A stretch of 64,000 nucleotides of DNA from Frankia sp. RB7 (GCA_030403585.1 JAUEPE010000027.1:1-64000), one strand, 5' to 3'. Shown: positions 44,252 to 52,399, counted from the first letter of the stretch. Translations and numbers: made by a program. The notes: generated by a model from the letters alone, not told the origin.

Positions 44252-44458
44252 ATGGCCCATTCCGACCACGGCATCGTTAGGGACAAAAAGGCGGAGGATC
44301 AGCCGCGCGACAAGCAGCGCGCGCAGGCCGCGCACAAGACGGATGAGAAAGTCTCGCCGTCGCGTGAAGCGACCCGCGATCCCGAACTCAACGACGACAG
44401 CAAGACGCCTGGCTCCGGCATGACGCCGGACGATTCCGGCGCTGCGCCGAGCGGCTAG
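44252..44458 (+). CDS. Small hydrophilic disordered protein, 68 aa
   Basis: Starts MAHSDHGIVRDKKAEDQPRD at 44252 with SD GAGAGGACATC; an in-frame ATG at 44225 is less likely. Almost every residue is polar or charged (RDKQRAQAAHKTDEKVSPSREATRDPELNDDSKTPGSGM), so it is expected to be disordered, hydrophilin-like. Such proteins often protect against desiccation or osmotic stress; that is inference. A terminator follows at 44548. Confidence 0.65.
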   Translation: MAHSDHGIVRDKKAEDQPRDKQRAQAAHKTDEKVSPSREATRDPELNDDSKTPGSGMTPDDSGAAPSG

Positions 44459-44547
44459 CGACACGCGCGGAACGAATCCCTGCGGGGAGAGTCAACAGAT
44501 TGCTTCCGGTTATCATGCCCCCGGTGATCCGGAAGTAATCTCCAAGG

Positions 44548-44583
44548 ACGGCCCTTGCACCCCACTGTGCTGGGGCCGTTTTG
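44548..44583 (+). terminator. Rho-independent terminator
   Basis: ACGGCCC (44548-44554) pairs with GGGCCGT (44573-44579), with an inner stem GCAC/GTGC, followed by TTTT. It lies between the hydrophilic gene and the convergent RHH gene. Confidence 0.75.
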
Positions 44584-44601
44584 CTTTGACGACCTTGCGG
44601 A

Positions 44602-44850
44602 TCACTCCTCGGCGCCGCTTTCAGGGTCTCCCAGCGTGTGTCCGTCGGGACCGCGGCGAAACACGCCAAAATCGCTTGATTTGACGCCTGGCACCGCATC
44701 GCTCCCGGCTGCCGCAAGTCCGAGCTTGAGAAGCTCGCGGACCGCCGCGGCGCGCGTCGGCATACGGTGCTTGAACCGGAAATCATCCACTGCCGCCAGC
44801 TCTTCCGGTGAAAGCATGACTTGTAGGCGTTCGGCGCGAAGGTCGTTCAT
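44602..44850 (-). CDS. Ribbon-helix-helix-like regulator, 82 aa
   Basis: Starts MNDLRAERLQVMLSPEELAAVDDFRFKHRMPTRAAAVRELLKLGLAAA. A beta strand (RLQVMLS) followed by two helices is the RHH/MetJ-Arc fold, with R/K residues on the strand for DNA contact. The C-terminal tail (GVFRRGPDGHTLGDPESGAEE) is disordered. No toxin gene adjoins it, so a toxin-antitoxin role is not supported. A GGAAC-N16-GGTT promoter lies 40 bp upstream. Confidence 0.75.
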   Translation of the reverse strand: MNDLRAERLQVMLSPEELAAVDDFRFKHRMPTRAAAVRELLKLGLAAAGSDAVPGVKSSDFGVFRRGPDGHTLGDPESGAEE

Positions 44851-44889
44851 GGTCGATCACGCAAATTGAGCAAGTTGAGTAGTTTGCTA

Positions 44890-44914
44890 AACCAGCCAAC
44901 TTGCCGCGAGTTCC
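44890..44914 (-). promoter_or_regulatory. EcfG-type promoter, GGAAC-N16-GGTT
   Basis: On the minus strand GGAAC (44914-44910) and GGTT (44893-44890) are 16 nt apart, 40 bp before the RHH gene start. Confidence 0.58.
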
Positions 44915-45023
44915 ATCGGAGTCCCAAAAGGCATCCTTTGAGTAAGATAGTTTATAGAAATCAATATGTTACGCGTGAAACAATTCTCGCGGAAGCGCAT
45001 TTTAAATGAAAGGGAGACGCGTC

Positions 45024-45182
45024 ATGACAAACGAGGTCAGGCTACCCCGCAAGCCTTCCGATGAGCGAGAACCGCCGAAACCAGTGCGTCCAAGCCATCA
45101 GAAGGTGATCGAGCAAGTCGAGCGCTGGGCCAACAGCCCGGGCCTGCAACCCCCGAGGATAGACGATGCGAAGACGGTCTGA
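45024..45182 (+). CDS. Small hypothetical protein, 52 aa
   Basis: Starts MTNEVRLPRKPSDEREPPKP at 45024 with SD AAGGGAGACGC. Pro- and charge-rich N-terminus, then a short helix (HQKVIEQVERWANS). The last 17 nt overlap the start of the next gene in another frame, which suggests translational coupling. No family recognised. Confidence 0.6.
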   Translation: MTNEVRLPRKPSDEREPPKPVRPSHQKVIEQVERWANSPGLQPPRIDDAKTV

Positions 45183-45360
45183 GCCCCACACATTCGAACA
45201 ACGATTGGAAGCACAGAGATTGCGGCTCGAGCATGAGCTCGCGAACCTGTCAGACGACAAGCAGCGTGAAATCGTTGCGGCGCGCATCGAGCAGCTTCAA
45301 ACCGCGGCTGCGATGTTTGAATTCCTGTCGCCGCGCGAGCCGTCCGTTTCTCTGCGTTAA
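45166..45360 (+). CDS. Small coiled-coil hypothetical protein, 64 aa
   Basis: Starts MRRRSEPHTFEQRLEAQRLRLEHELANL with SD GAGGATAGACG. Two amphipathic helices (LEAQRLRLEHELANLSDDKQREIVAARIEQLQTAAAM). Overlaps the 52-residue gene by 17 nt. Probably cytosolic and oligomeric; function unknown. Confidence 0.62.
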   Translation: MRRRSEPHTFEQRLEAQRLRLEHELANLSDDKQREIVAARIEQLQTAAAMFEFLSPREPSVSLR

Positions 45361-45398
45361 TCTTGACTTGCCGCGGCGCTTCGGGCCGCGGCCATTTT

Positions 45399-45423
45399 GG
45401 AACGATCATCTCGGACCTCGGTT
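45399..45423 (+). promoter_or_regulatory. EcfG-type promoter, GGAAC-N16-GGTT
   Basis: GGAAC at 45399 and GGTT at 45420, 16 nt apart. The site ends 31 bp before the PRC-barrel gene start. Confidence 0.62.
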
Positions 45424-45454
45424 GGTCCCCACATTGGCTGAGTGGAGAATTGAG

Positions 45455-45829
45455 ATGCTGAACCAAGGTGAGTTGGATCGGAGCGAAATGGGCCGCTTGA
45501 TCGGCAGCGACAAGGTCGAGGGAACATCCGTCTATGGCGCCGACCGCAACAAGATCGGTTCGATCGAGCGCGTGATGATCGACAAGACCAGCGGCACGGT
45601 GTCTTACGCGGTGCTAGGCTTCGGCGGCTTTCTCGGCGTCGGCAATGATCACTACCCGCTGCCCTGGCAGTCGCTGAAATACGACACCGAGCTTGGCGGC
45701 TACGTCACGGGCATCACCACCAAGGAATTGGAAGGCGCACCGAAATATGCCGAGCGGAGCGAGTGGAATTGGGGCGATGACGCCGCCATGCGCGGCATCA
45801 ACGCCTATTACGGCGTTCCGTTCGCGTAG
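45455..45829 (+). CDS. PRC-barrel domain protein
   Basis: 124 residues from the ATG at 45455 (SD TGGAGAATTGAG). The PRC-barrel core is about 12-90: LIGSDKVEGTSVYGADRNKIGSIERVMIDKTSGTVSYAVLGFGGFLGVGNDHYPLPWQSLKYD. The C-terminal WNWGDDAAMRGINAYYGVPFA is the tail common to Bradyrhizobium PRC-barrel stress proteins. No catalytic function is known for the domain. An EcfG-type promoter lies directly upstream, and a 52-residue gene follows 24 bp downstream. Confidence 0.88.
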   Translation: MLNQGELDRSEMGRLIGSDKVEGTSVYGADRNKIGSIERVMIDKTSGTVSYAVLGFGGFLGVGNDHYPLPWQSLKYDTELGGYVTGITTKELEGAPKYAERSEWNWGDDAAMRGINAYYGVPFA

Positions 45830-45853
45830 ACGCGCCAACGAGAGGGAGATCCG

Positions 45854-46012
45854 ATGAGCCAGGAAAAGCCCAACGACGATCCCCGGCATCAGAATGACTG
45901 GGGATCGCACGCCCAGACGGACAAGCCCTGGAAGGGCAATCCGGAGAAGGAACAGAAGTCCGGCGAGAAGAAGCCGGACCTCGAGAAGTGGCACGAGACC
46001 AAGACGCACTGA
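45854..46012 (+). CDS. Small hydrophilic protein, 52 aa
   Basis: Starts MSQEKPNDDPRHQNDWGSHA with SD GAGAGGGAGATCCG. Lys, Glu, Asp and Pro make up most of it (KPWKGNPEKEQKSGEKKPDLEKWHETKTH), so it is likely disordered. It lies 24 bp after the PRC-barrel gene and is probably co-transcribed from the same promoter. Function unknown. Confidence 0.65.
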   Translation: MSQEKPNDDPRHQNDWGSHAQTDKPWKGNPEKEQKSGEKKPDLEKWHETKTH

Positions 46013-46201
46013 CCGGGTGCGCAGACGATTTGTGAAGCGCGGCATATATGGTGTCGCGCTTCTTTTTTGCGCAATGCATTCACGAATGACAGCGGTGCTC
46101 TACATACCCGGAACCATGCGCCAAGGCTGCGGTTAGGCTCGCGGCGCGGGAATGGGCTCTGGTCACCTGCTGCCGGTTCAGTGCCGAGAAAGGTGTTCAC
46201 C

Positions 46202-47368
46202 GTGGATGCGCAGACACGGGGGCGTGAGCCGTCCGCGGAGCAATCGCAGAGGGCGAAGGAAGCTCCGAAGAATTCCCCTGACCAGACCGGCGAGGTCAAG
46301 CAGCAGTTCAAGGATCAGCCGAAGACGCCGGTACCGTCGCTGCGCGAGCGCCTCCGCGAGCATTGGCTGCTCGCGACTATCGGCGCGATCGTGATGATCG
46401 CAGCGCTGGTCGGCGGTCTGCTGTACTGGCTCGAGGTGCGTCACTACGAATCCACCGACGATGCCTTCGTTGCCGCGCGCAGCTTTTCCGTAGCCTCGAA
46501 GGTCAGCGGCTACGTGACCGATGTTCCCGTCACGGACAACCAGCATGTCAACGCCGGCGATCTCCTCGCCAAGATCGACGAGCGCGATTATCGCATCGCC
46601 GTCGATCAGGCGCAGGCGCAGGTCGAGGTCTCGAAAGCCAACATCGCCAATGTAGAGGCACAGATCGTTTCCCAGCAGGAGCAGATCAAGCAGGCCCAGG
46701 CGCAGCTCGAGCAGGCGCAGGCTCAGCTTCAATTCTCGCAGGAGGAATCTGCGCGTGCGCAGGATCTGGTCGAGAAGGGCGCCGGCACCGTGCAGCGCCA
46801 GCAGCAGACCCGCTCGGATCTCCAGGCCCAGCAGGCCAACACCGAGCGCGCCAAGACTGCGGTGATTGCCGCGCAAGTCGGCATCAAGACGCTGCAGGCC
46901 CAGCTCGAAGGCGCCAAGGCGCAACTCCAGCAATCGCAGGCGCAGCTCGATCAAGCGAAGCTGAACCTGCAATACACCAATGTCGTCGCCGCGCAGTCCG
47001 GCCGCGTCGTCAAGCTCTCGGGCGCCAAGGGCACGTTCGTGACCGCGGGACAGAGCCTGATGATGTTCGTCCCCGATGAGGTCTGGATCGTCGCCAACTA
47101 CAAAGAGACCCAGCTTGCCGACATGCGGCCGGGCCAGCCGGTCGATATCCGCATCGATGCCTATCCCGGGCGCAAGCTGACCGGCCATGTCGATTCCGTG
47201 CAGCCGGGCTCCGGCACCGCCTTCAGCCTGCTGCCGGCGGAGAATGCCACCGGCAACTATGTCAAGGTGGTGCAGCGCGTGCCGGTGAAGATCGTGGTCG
47301 ACAATTGGCCTGCCGATCTGCCGGTAGGGCCCGGCATGTCGGTCGTGCCCTGGACCAGGGTGCGATGA
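46202..47368 (+). CDS. EmrA/HlyD-type membrane fusion protein
   Basis: 388 residues from a GTG at 46202 (AAAGG 9 nt upstream). One membrane anchor (LLATIGAIVMIAALVGGLLYW, about 60-80), then a lipoyl/barrel-sandwich half (VASKVSGYVTDVPVTDNQHVNAGDLLAKI). A long alpha-helical hairpin rich in Gln/Ala (QAQAQLEQAQAQLQFSQEE...) follows, then the second lipoyl half and beta barrel. It links an inner-membrane pump to an outer-membrane channel. The stop overlaps the pump gene by 4 bp (ATGA). Confidence 0.9.
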   Translation: MDAQTRGREPSAEQSQRAKEAPKNSPDQTGEVKQQFKDQPKTPVPSLRERLREHWLLATIGAIVMIAALVGGLLYWLEVRHYESTDDAFVAARSFSVASKVSGYVTDVPVTDNQHVNAGDLLAKIDERDYRIAVDQAQAQVEVSKANIANVEAQIVSQQEQIKQAQAQLEQAQAQLQFSQEESARAQDLVEKGAGTVQRQQQTRSDLQAQQANTERAKTAVIAAQVGIKTLQAQLEGAKAQLQQSQAQLDQAKLNLQYTNVVAAQSGRVVKLSGAKGTFVTAGQSLMMFVPDEVWIVANYKETQLADMRPGQPVDIRIDAYPGRKLTGHVDSVQPGSGTAFSLLPAENATGNYVKVVQRVPVKIVVDNWPADLPVGPGMSVVPWTRVR

Positions 47369-48984
47369 CCGACGCGACGCAAGACGGCGCGGCTGCCGGA
47401 GGCTGGTCGCCGGAGCGTTCGGCGGCTGGCGGGCATAATCCTTACCTGATCGCCTTCGTGGTCTCGATCGCGACCTTCATGGAGGTGCTCGACACCACCA
47501 TCGCCAATGTCGCATTGCGCCACATCGCAGGCGGGCTCGCCGTCGGCATCGACGAGAGCACCTACGTCATCACCAGCTATCTCGTCGCCAACGCCATCGT
47601 GCTGTCGATCTCGGGCTGGCTATCGACCGTGATAGGCCGCAAGCGCTTCTACATGATCTGCGTTGCGACCTTCACGGTCTCATCGCTGCTGTGCGGCTTC
47701 GCCTGGAGCCTGGAGTCGCTGGTGCTGTTTCGTATCCTGCAGGGCCTCGGCGGCGGCGGCATGGCGACCAGCGAGCAGGCGATCCTCGCCGACTCCTTTC
47801 CGCCGGAGAAGCGTGGCCAGGCCTTTGCCATCTATGGCGTCGCCGTGGTCGTCGCGCCGGTGATCGGTCCGACGCTCGGTGGCTGGATCACCGACACCTA
47901 CAGTTGGCACTGGGTGTTCCTGATCAATGTGCCGATGGGGCTGCTCTCGCTGTTCCTGGTTGGCACGCTGGTCAAGGAGCCGTCGGGGGCCGAAGAGGAG
48001 AGAAAGAAGCTGCTGAGCAAGGGCCTTCGCGTCGACTATATCGGCTTCCTGCTCGTCGCGGTCGGGCTCGCCTCACTCGAATTCGTGCTGGACGAAGGCC
48101 AGCGCAACGACTGGTTCGGCTCGAACATGATCGTGTTCTTTGCAGTTCTCGCCGCCGTCTCGCTGCTCGCGCTGATCCCGTGGGAGCTGACGCGCGAAGA
48201 CCCTATCATCGATCTGCGTTTGCTTGGCCGGCGTCAGTTCGCGGCCTGCTTCCTGGTCATGCTCGGCACCGGTGCGGTGCTGATCTCGACCACGCAGATC
48301 CTGCCGCAATTGCTTCAGACCGAGCTGAACTACACGGCACTGCTGGCCGGCCTCGCGTTGTCACCCGGCGGCATCGCGACCTTGATGCTGATGCCGGTCG
48401 TGGGCAAGCTCGTCAGCACGGTGCAGCCGAAATATCTCATCATGTTCGGGGCGACGGTGGTCGCATTCTCGATGTGGCATCTGACCGGGCTGGACGGCGA
48501 CATCACCTACGGCTATGCGGCGCTGGCGCGCGTCTTCCTCGCGATCGGCCTTCCTTTCCTGTTCCTGCCTGTGACGACCGCCTCCTATGACGGCGTGCCG
48601 CCCGACAAGACCAACCAGGCCTCGGCGCTGATCAACGTCGCCCGCAACATCGGCGGGTCCATGGGCGTGGCGCTGGCGCAGACGGTTCTGGCGCAGCGCC
48701 AGCAATTCCATCAGAGCCGCCTGATCGAGCACGCCGCGCCGTCGGACCTCGGCTATCAGCAGACCATCGATACGATGACCCGCTTCTTCCAGGCCCAAGG
48801 CTCGAATGCGAGCGACGCGGCCTTGCAGGCGGTCGCCTGGGTGGGCCGGACCTTGCAGCAGCAAGTCGACTTCCTCGCTTATATCGACGTGTTCTGGACG
48901 CTGGCGATCATCGCGGTGCTGATGATCCCGACCGCGGCGGTGATGCGTCCGATCAATCTCCGCGCGCCGGCGCGGGGCCACTAA
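47365..48984 (+). CDS. EmrB/QacA-type DHA2 MFS efflux pump
   Basis: 539 residues from the ATG at 47365, overlapping the emrA-like stop. About 14 membrane segments; the DHA2 motif LDTTIANVAL is in TM1, motif A is GWLSTVIGRKRFY, and motif C is GPTLGGWITDTYSW. It is a proton-driven exporter of drugs or amphiphiles that works with the preceding membrane fusion protein. No outer-membrane factor gene or dedicated regulator adjoins. A dispersed repeat follows the stop. Confidence 0.93.
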   Translation: MTDATQDGAAAGGWSPERSAAGGHNPYLIAFVVSIATFMEVLDTTIANVALRHIAGGLAVGIDESTYVITSYLVANAIVLSISGWLSTVIGRKRFYMICVATFTVSSLLCGFAWSLESLVLFRILQGLGGGGMATSEQAILADSFPPEKRGQAFAIYGVAVVVAPVIGPTLGGWITDTYSWHWVFLINVPMGLLSLFLVGTLVKEPSGAEEERKKLLSKGLRVDYIGFLLVAVGLASLEFVLDEGQRNDWFGSNMIVFFAVLAAVSLLALIPWELTREDPIIDLRLLGRRQFAACFLVMLGTGAVLISTTQILPQLLQTELNYTALLAGLALSPGGIATLMLMPVVGKLVSTVQPKYLIMFGATVVAFSMWHLTGLDGDITYGYAALARVFLAIGLPFLFLPVTTASYDGVPPDKTNQASALINVARNIGGSMGVALAQTVLAQRQQFHQSRLIEHAAPSDLGYQQTIDTMTRFFQAQGSNASDAALQAVAWVGRTLQQQVDFLAYIDVFWTLAIIAVLMIPTAAVMRPINLRAPARGH

Positions 48985-49086
48985 AGCGTTTTCGAGCGAA
49001 GTGGATACCGGTTCGCGTCAAGAAAACGCGTCAAAACGAGAATCTAGAGCCCCGTTCCGATTCCATCGGAACAGGAAAGGCTCTAG
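48985..49086. repeat. Dispersed intergenic repeat (AAGCGTTTTCGAGCGAAGTG family)
   Basis: Starts AAAGCGTTTTCGAGCGAAGT and ends with a hairpin, GTTCCGATTCCATCGGAAC, close to GGCTCTAG. From memory this sequence is a widespread Rhizobiales intergenic element. Only one copy lies in this window. The hairpin may also act as terminator for the pump gene and the convergent HxlR gene. Confidence 0.6.
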
Positions 49087-49565
49087 GCAGCGTCAGCTCC
49101 TCGCCGCCCCGGCCCCGCATGCACGTGCACCTGCTTGGCATGCAGCGGCTCGCCGCATTCCGAGCACACCATCACCGGATCGAACAGCTTCCCGCAAGTC
49201 TTGTGCTCGTGCAGCAGCGGGCGGCCGCGCTCGTCGCCCATGTGGGTGTCGCCCCAATGCACCATCGCCATGATGATCGGGTAGAGGTCGAGCCCCTTCT
49301 GCGTGAGGATGTATTCGTAGCGCTTCGGCGCTTCGGAATAGGGGACGCGGCGCAGGATGCCGAACCGCACCAGCTTCTTCAGTCGCTCCGACAGAAGATG
49401 CCGCGTGATCTGAAGCGAGGACTGAAACGCCTCGAACCGGCGTACGCGCAGAAAACATTCGCGCAGGATCAGAAGCGTCCAGCGGTCGCCGACCACGGCG
49501 ACGGTGCGGGAGAGCGAGCAGGGCTCCTCGTCCAGCGTATCCCACTTCATCCGGTTTTCTCGCAT
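49083..49565 (-). CDS. HxlR-family transcriptional regulator
   Basis: 160 residues. The winged HTH is CSLSRTVAVVGDRWTLLILRECFLRVRRFEAFQSSLQITRHLLSERLKKLVRFGILRRVPY, the standard HxlR pattern with an N-terminal Cys. The C-terminal part has CxxC-type cysteines (KTCGKLFDPVMVCSECGEPL), possibly a zinc site. ATG at 49565, with 49550 (MKWDTLDEEP) as an alternative. Divergent from the SDR gene across a 145-bp gap with three inverted repeats. Confidence 0.9.
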   Translation of the reverse strand: MRENRMKWDTLDEEPCSLSRTVAVVGDRWTLLILRECFLRVRRFEAFQSSLQITRHLLSERLKKLVRFGILRRVPYSEAPKRYEYILTQKGLDLYPIIMAMVHWGDTHMGDERGRPLLHEHKTCGKLFDPVMVCSECGEPLHAKQVHVHAGPGRRGADAA

Positions 49566-49573
49566 GATTTAGT

Positions 49574-49596
49574 AAGTCAGAAAAAGGAACTGACTT
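49574..49596. promoter_or_regulatory. Inverted repeat AAGTCAG-N9-CTGACTT
   Basis: Perfect 7-bp arms 9 bp upstream of the HxlR start, a good position for autoregulation. Two further inverted repeats lie in the same gap. Confidence 0.5.
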
Positions 49597-49614
49597 GAAT
49601 GACCAGTACTATTT

Positions 49615-49666
49615 GTGCTCGTAGCTAGCACTCAGCGGATAAATTTGACAGTTCTATTTTAGAACT
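49615..49666. promoter_or_regulatory. Two inverted repeats before the SDR gene
   Basis: GTGCT-N7-AGCAC at 49615-49631 and AGTTCT-ATTTT-AGAACT at 49650-49666. The latter overlaps an AT-rich stretch (GTTCTATTTTAGAACTATAG) that could hold a promoter, about 45 bp before the TTG start. Confidence 0.5.
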
Positions 49667-49710
49667 ATAGCCTCCGCACAAACCACATACGCTCATCGGA
49701 GGAGGCGACT

Positions 49711-50448
49711 TTGCCCAAGCGAAACGCGACCGCGGCCGTGATCGGGGCCGGCGATTTCATCGGCTCCGAGATTGCCAGGAAATTCGCCGCTGAAGGCTTT
49801 TCGATCTACGCGGGCCGTCGCAACGGCGACAAGCTCGCGCCGCTGGTGAAGGACATCGAAGCCGCCGGCGGCGAGATCCACGCGCGCTCGCTCGACGCGC
49901 GGAAGGAGGAGGAGGTCACCGCCTTCCTCAACGATGCCGACAAGCACGCGCCGCTGGAGGTCTGCATCTTCAATGTCGGCGCCAACGTCAATTTCCCGAT
50001 TCTCGACACCACCGAACGCGTGTTCCGCAAGGTGTGGGAGATGGCCTGCTATTCCGGCTTTCTTGCGGGGCGCGAGGCGGCGCGGCTGATGCTGGCGCGC
50101 GGCGGCGGCAAGATCTTCTTCACTGGCGCCACGGCCTCCTTGCGCGGCGGCAGCGGTTTTGCGGCGTTCGCCAGCGCCAAGTTCGGACTGCGTGCGGTGG
50201 CGCAGGCGATGGCGCGCGAACTCGGTCCGAAGAACATCCACGTCGCCCATCTCATCATCGATTCCGGCGTCGACACCGAATGGGTGCGGCAGCGCCGGCT
50301 CGAGTCGCTCGGGCCGAACGCGCTTGATGATCCCGATCTGCTGATGCCGCCGTCGGCGGTGGCGGACTCCTACTGGCAGCTCTATCAACAGCCGAAGAGC
50401 GCCTGGACCTTCGAGATGGAGATCCGCCCGTTCGGCGAGAAATGGTGA
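49711..50448 (+). CDS. SDR-family oxidoreductase lacking the catalytic Tyr
   Basis: 245 residues from a TTG at 49711 (SD CGGAGGAGGCGACT). Rossmann motif AAVIGAGDFIGSEIARKF, NVGANVN in place of NNAG, Ser143 in GATAS. The active-site Tyr of YxxxK is Phe: F153-A-S-A-K157. The fold and Lys are kept, so it may bind NAD(P) with altered or no redox chemistry. Divergent from the HxlR gene, its likely regulator. Confidence 0.85.
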   Translation: MPKRNATAAVIGAGDFIGSEIARKFAAEGFSIYAGRRNGDKLAPLVKDIEAAGGEIHARSLDARKEEEVTAFLNDADKHAPLEVCIFNVGANVNFPILDTTERVFRKVWEMACYSGFLAGREAARLMLARGGGKIFFTGATASLRGGSGFAAFASAKFGLRAVAQAMARELGPKNIHVAHLIIDSGVDTEWVRQRRLESLGPNALDDPDLLMPPSAVADSYWQLYQQPKSAWTFEMEIRPFGEKW

Positions 50449-50512
50449 CCGCGGCGCGAAAGTCCGGCTAGACTGATCCCAACACCAGGCAAAATTCCGG
50501 GAGGTAATTTAA

Positions 50513-51514
50513 GTGAAGACCGCGATCACCGAACTGTTCGGCATCGAGCACCCCATCATCCAGGGCGGCATGCATTTCGTCGGCTTCGCCGAGTTGGCCG
50601 CCGCCGTCTCCAATGCCGGCGGGCTCGGCATCATCACCGGTCTCACGCAGAAGACGCCGGAGCTGCTCGCCAAGGAGATCGCGCGCTGCCACGACATGAC
50701 CGACAAGCCGTTCGGTGTGAACCTCACCTTCCTGCCAACCTTCGCGGCGCCGCCTTATCCGGAATACATCGCGGCGATCGTCGAAGGCGGCATCAAGGCG
50801 GTGGAGACCGCGGGCCGCAGCCCGGAAGCCTATATGCCGGCGCTGAAGGCGGCCGGCATCAAGGTGATCCACAAATGCACGTCGGTCCGCCACTCTCTGA
50901 AGGCCGAGCGAATCGGCTGCGACGCCGTCAGCGTCGACGGTTTTGAATGTGGCGGTCATCCCGGCGAGGACGACATTCCCAACATGATCCTGCTGCCGCG
51001 CGCGGCGGAGGAGTTGAAGATCCCGTTCGTGGCCTCCGGCGGCATGGCCGACGGGCGCAGCCTCGTCGCGGCGCTGTCGCTGGGCGCGGCCGGCATGAAC
51101 ATGGGCACGCGTTTCATCGCCACCAAGGAAGCACCGGTCCATCAGAACGTGAAGAACGCGTTGGTCGCCGCGACCGAACTCGACACCCGCCTGATCATGC
51201 GGGCCCTGCGCAACACCGAGCGCGTGCTGAAGAACGCAAACGTCGACCACCTGCTCGAGATCGAGCGCGCGAAGGGCGCCAAGCTGACCATCGACGACAT
51301 CCACGACCAGGTCGCGGGTGTCTATCCCAAGGTCATGCTGGACGGGCAGATGGATGCCGGCGCCTGGAGCTGCGGCATGGTGGCGGGCCTCATCCACGAC
51401 GTCCCCACCTGCAAGGAACTGGTCGATCGCATCATGACCGAGGCGGAACAAATCATCCGCAGCCGGCTTATGGGGTTCCTTGATGGGGCGAGTGCGACGC
51501 GAAAAGTCGCCTGA
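50513..51514 (+). CDS. Nitronate monooxygenase-type flavin oxidoreductase
   Basis: 333 residues from a GTG at 50513 (SD GGGAGGTAATTTAA). TIM barrel with FMN motifs: IEHPIIQGGMHFVGFAELAAAVSNAGGLGIITG, GVNLTFLP, FECGGHPGEDDI (region of the catalytic His) and ASGGMADGRSLVAALSLGAAGMNMGTRFIAT. It is the NMO/2-nitropropane dioxygenase class, oxidising alkyl nitronates, though some members are NAD(P)H:quinone reductases. Cytosolic. 64 bp after the SDR gene, likely co-transcribed. Confidence 0.92.
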   Translation: MKTAITELFGIEHPIIQGGMHFVGFAELAAAVSNAGGLGIITGLTQKTPELLAKEIARCHDMTDKPFGVNLTFLPTFAAPPYPEYIAAIVEGGIKAVETAGRSPEAYMPALKAAGIKVIHKCTSVRHSLKAERIGCDAVSVDGFECGGHPGEDDIPNMILLPRAAEELKIPFVASGGMADGRSLVAALSLGAAGMNMGTRFIATKEAPVHQNVKNALVAATELDTRLIMRALRNTERVLKNANVDHLLEIERAKGAKLTIDDIHDQVAGVYPKVMLDGQMDAGAWSCGMVAGLIHDVPTCKELVDRIMTEAEQIIRSRLMGFLDGASATRKVA

Positions 51515-51621
51515 TACCGCCAAACTTCTTAACCACGGCGGCATTTGACCGCTGGAATTGCACGCGACGCCTCCTAAATAGGGGTAAATTACCTCTTAAC
51601 AATCAATTTCAGGAGGCGTCC

Positions 51622-52041
51622 GTGGTCCTGAAGAGCGTTCATTTTGCAGTTGCAATTGCCCTCGTGCTGGCATGGGGCGGCGTTGCGCGCGCTGATGACT
51701 ACAAGCCCAACGAATATCTCGGTCTCGATCTCTCCAAGGCCGTGCTGTCGCCGAAGCGGCTCGGGCCCGAGACGCAATTCGCTCCGGTCGCGCTCGAGGC
51801 GAAGGGCGGCAACGAGGCGCAGGCCCGTGCCGAGCCGGTCGAGGTGCCGAAGAAGGTCGCGGCAGAGCGCGTGCGCGTGCAAGAGCCGAAGGTCGCACAC
51901 GCGCGAGACGCGCAGCCACGCGGCGCAGCCCGCACCAAGCTCGCGCATCGCCACGGCAATCCGCTGGACGCGCAGGCGATGGACACCCGCATCCAGACCT
52001 GGCCGTGCCGTACCGGCGGCATCTGTAACTGGAAGCATTGA
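51622..52041 (+). CDS. Exported hypothetical protein, 139 aa
   Basis: Starts from a GTG at 51622 (SD CAGGAGGCGTCC) with a signal peptide, VLKSVHFAVAIALVLAWGGVARA. The mature part begins DDYKPNEYLGLDLSKAVLSPKRLGPETQFAPVALEAKGG, then a long Ala/Arg/Glu/Lys stretch, ending TWPCRTGGICNWKH with two Cys. Likely periplasmic. Function unknown. Confidence 0.7.
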   Translation: MVLKSVHFAVAIALVLAWGGVARADDYKPNEYLGLDLSKAVLSPKRLGPETQFAPVALEAKGGNEAQARAEPVEVPKKVAAERVRVQEPKVAHARDAQPRGAARTKLAHRHGNPLDAQAMDTRIQTWPCRTGGICNWKH

Positions 52042-52051
52042 GCGTCTTCTT

Positions 52052-52258
52052 CACCTCGCCCCGCTTGCGGCTGGGCTACTGTATGTGAAGAAGCGTGGCG
52101 AATAGCTCGCCCGTAGCCCATCCTTCGAGACGCCCGCCGATGGCGGGCCCTCAGGATGAGGTCCGAGTGTGCGGCCGTCGTTTTGACGAGCACGAGCACC
52201 GATGCCGCTTAGCCTCATCCTGAGGAGACCGCGAAGCGGTCGTCTCGAAGGACGAGGA
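52052..52258. repeat. Palindromic repeats before the phosphatase gene
   Basis: A truncated CTCGCCCCGCTTGCGG unit is followed by a pair of large inverted arms: CATCCTTCGAGACG...CCTCAGGATGAGG at 52119-52161 and CCTCATCCTGAGGAG...CGTCTCGAAGGACGAGG at 52214-52258. This fits a dispersed extragenic palindrome of Bradyrhizobium. It fills most of the 358-bp gap; nothing else was recognised in the rest. Confidence 0.7.
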
Positions 52259-52399
52259 GTGCGCTCAGGTCGTGCAGGATGCCGCAGCCCGGCCCGTCAC
52301 CTCCGCGTCGCAAAACCGTAGGCGCGGAGTCAAGAAACTGTAAGCCGGGAGTCAAACGACGCAGGCACCTTCCGTCGCGATTCGACGAAGGTTCCCTGA

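Noticed and set aside
44602..44850. RHH gene as the antitoxin of a toxin-antitoxin pair
   Set aside because: No toxin-like gene adjoins; the neighbours are a convergent hydrophilic protein and a divergent 52-codon gene.
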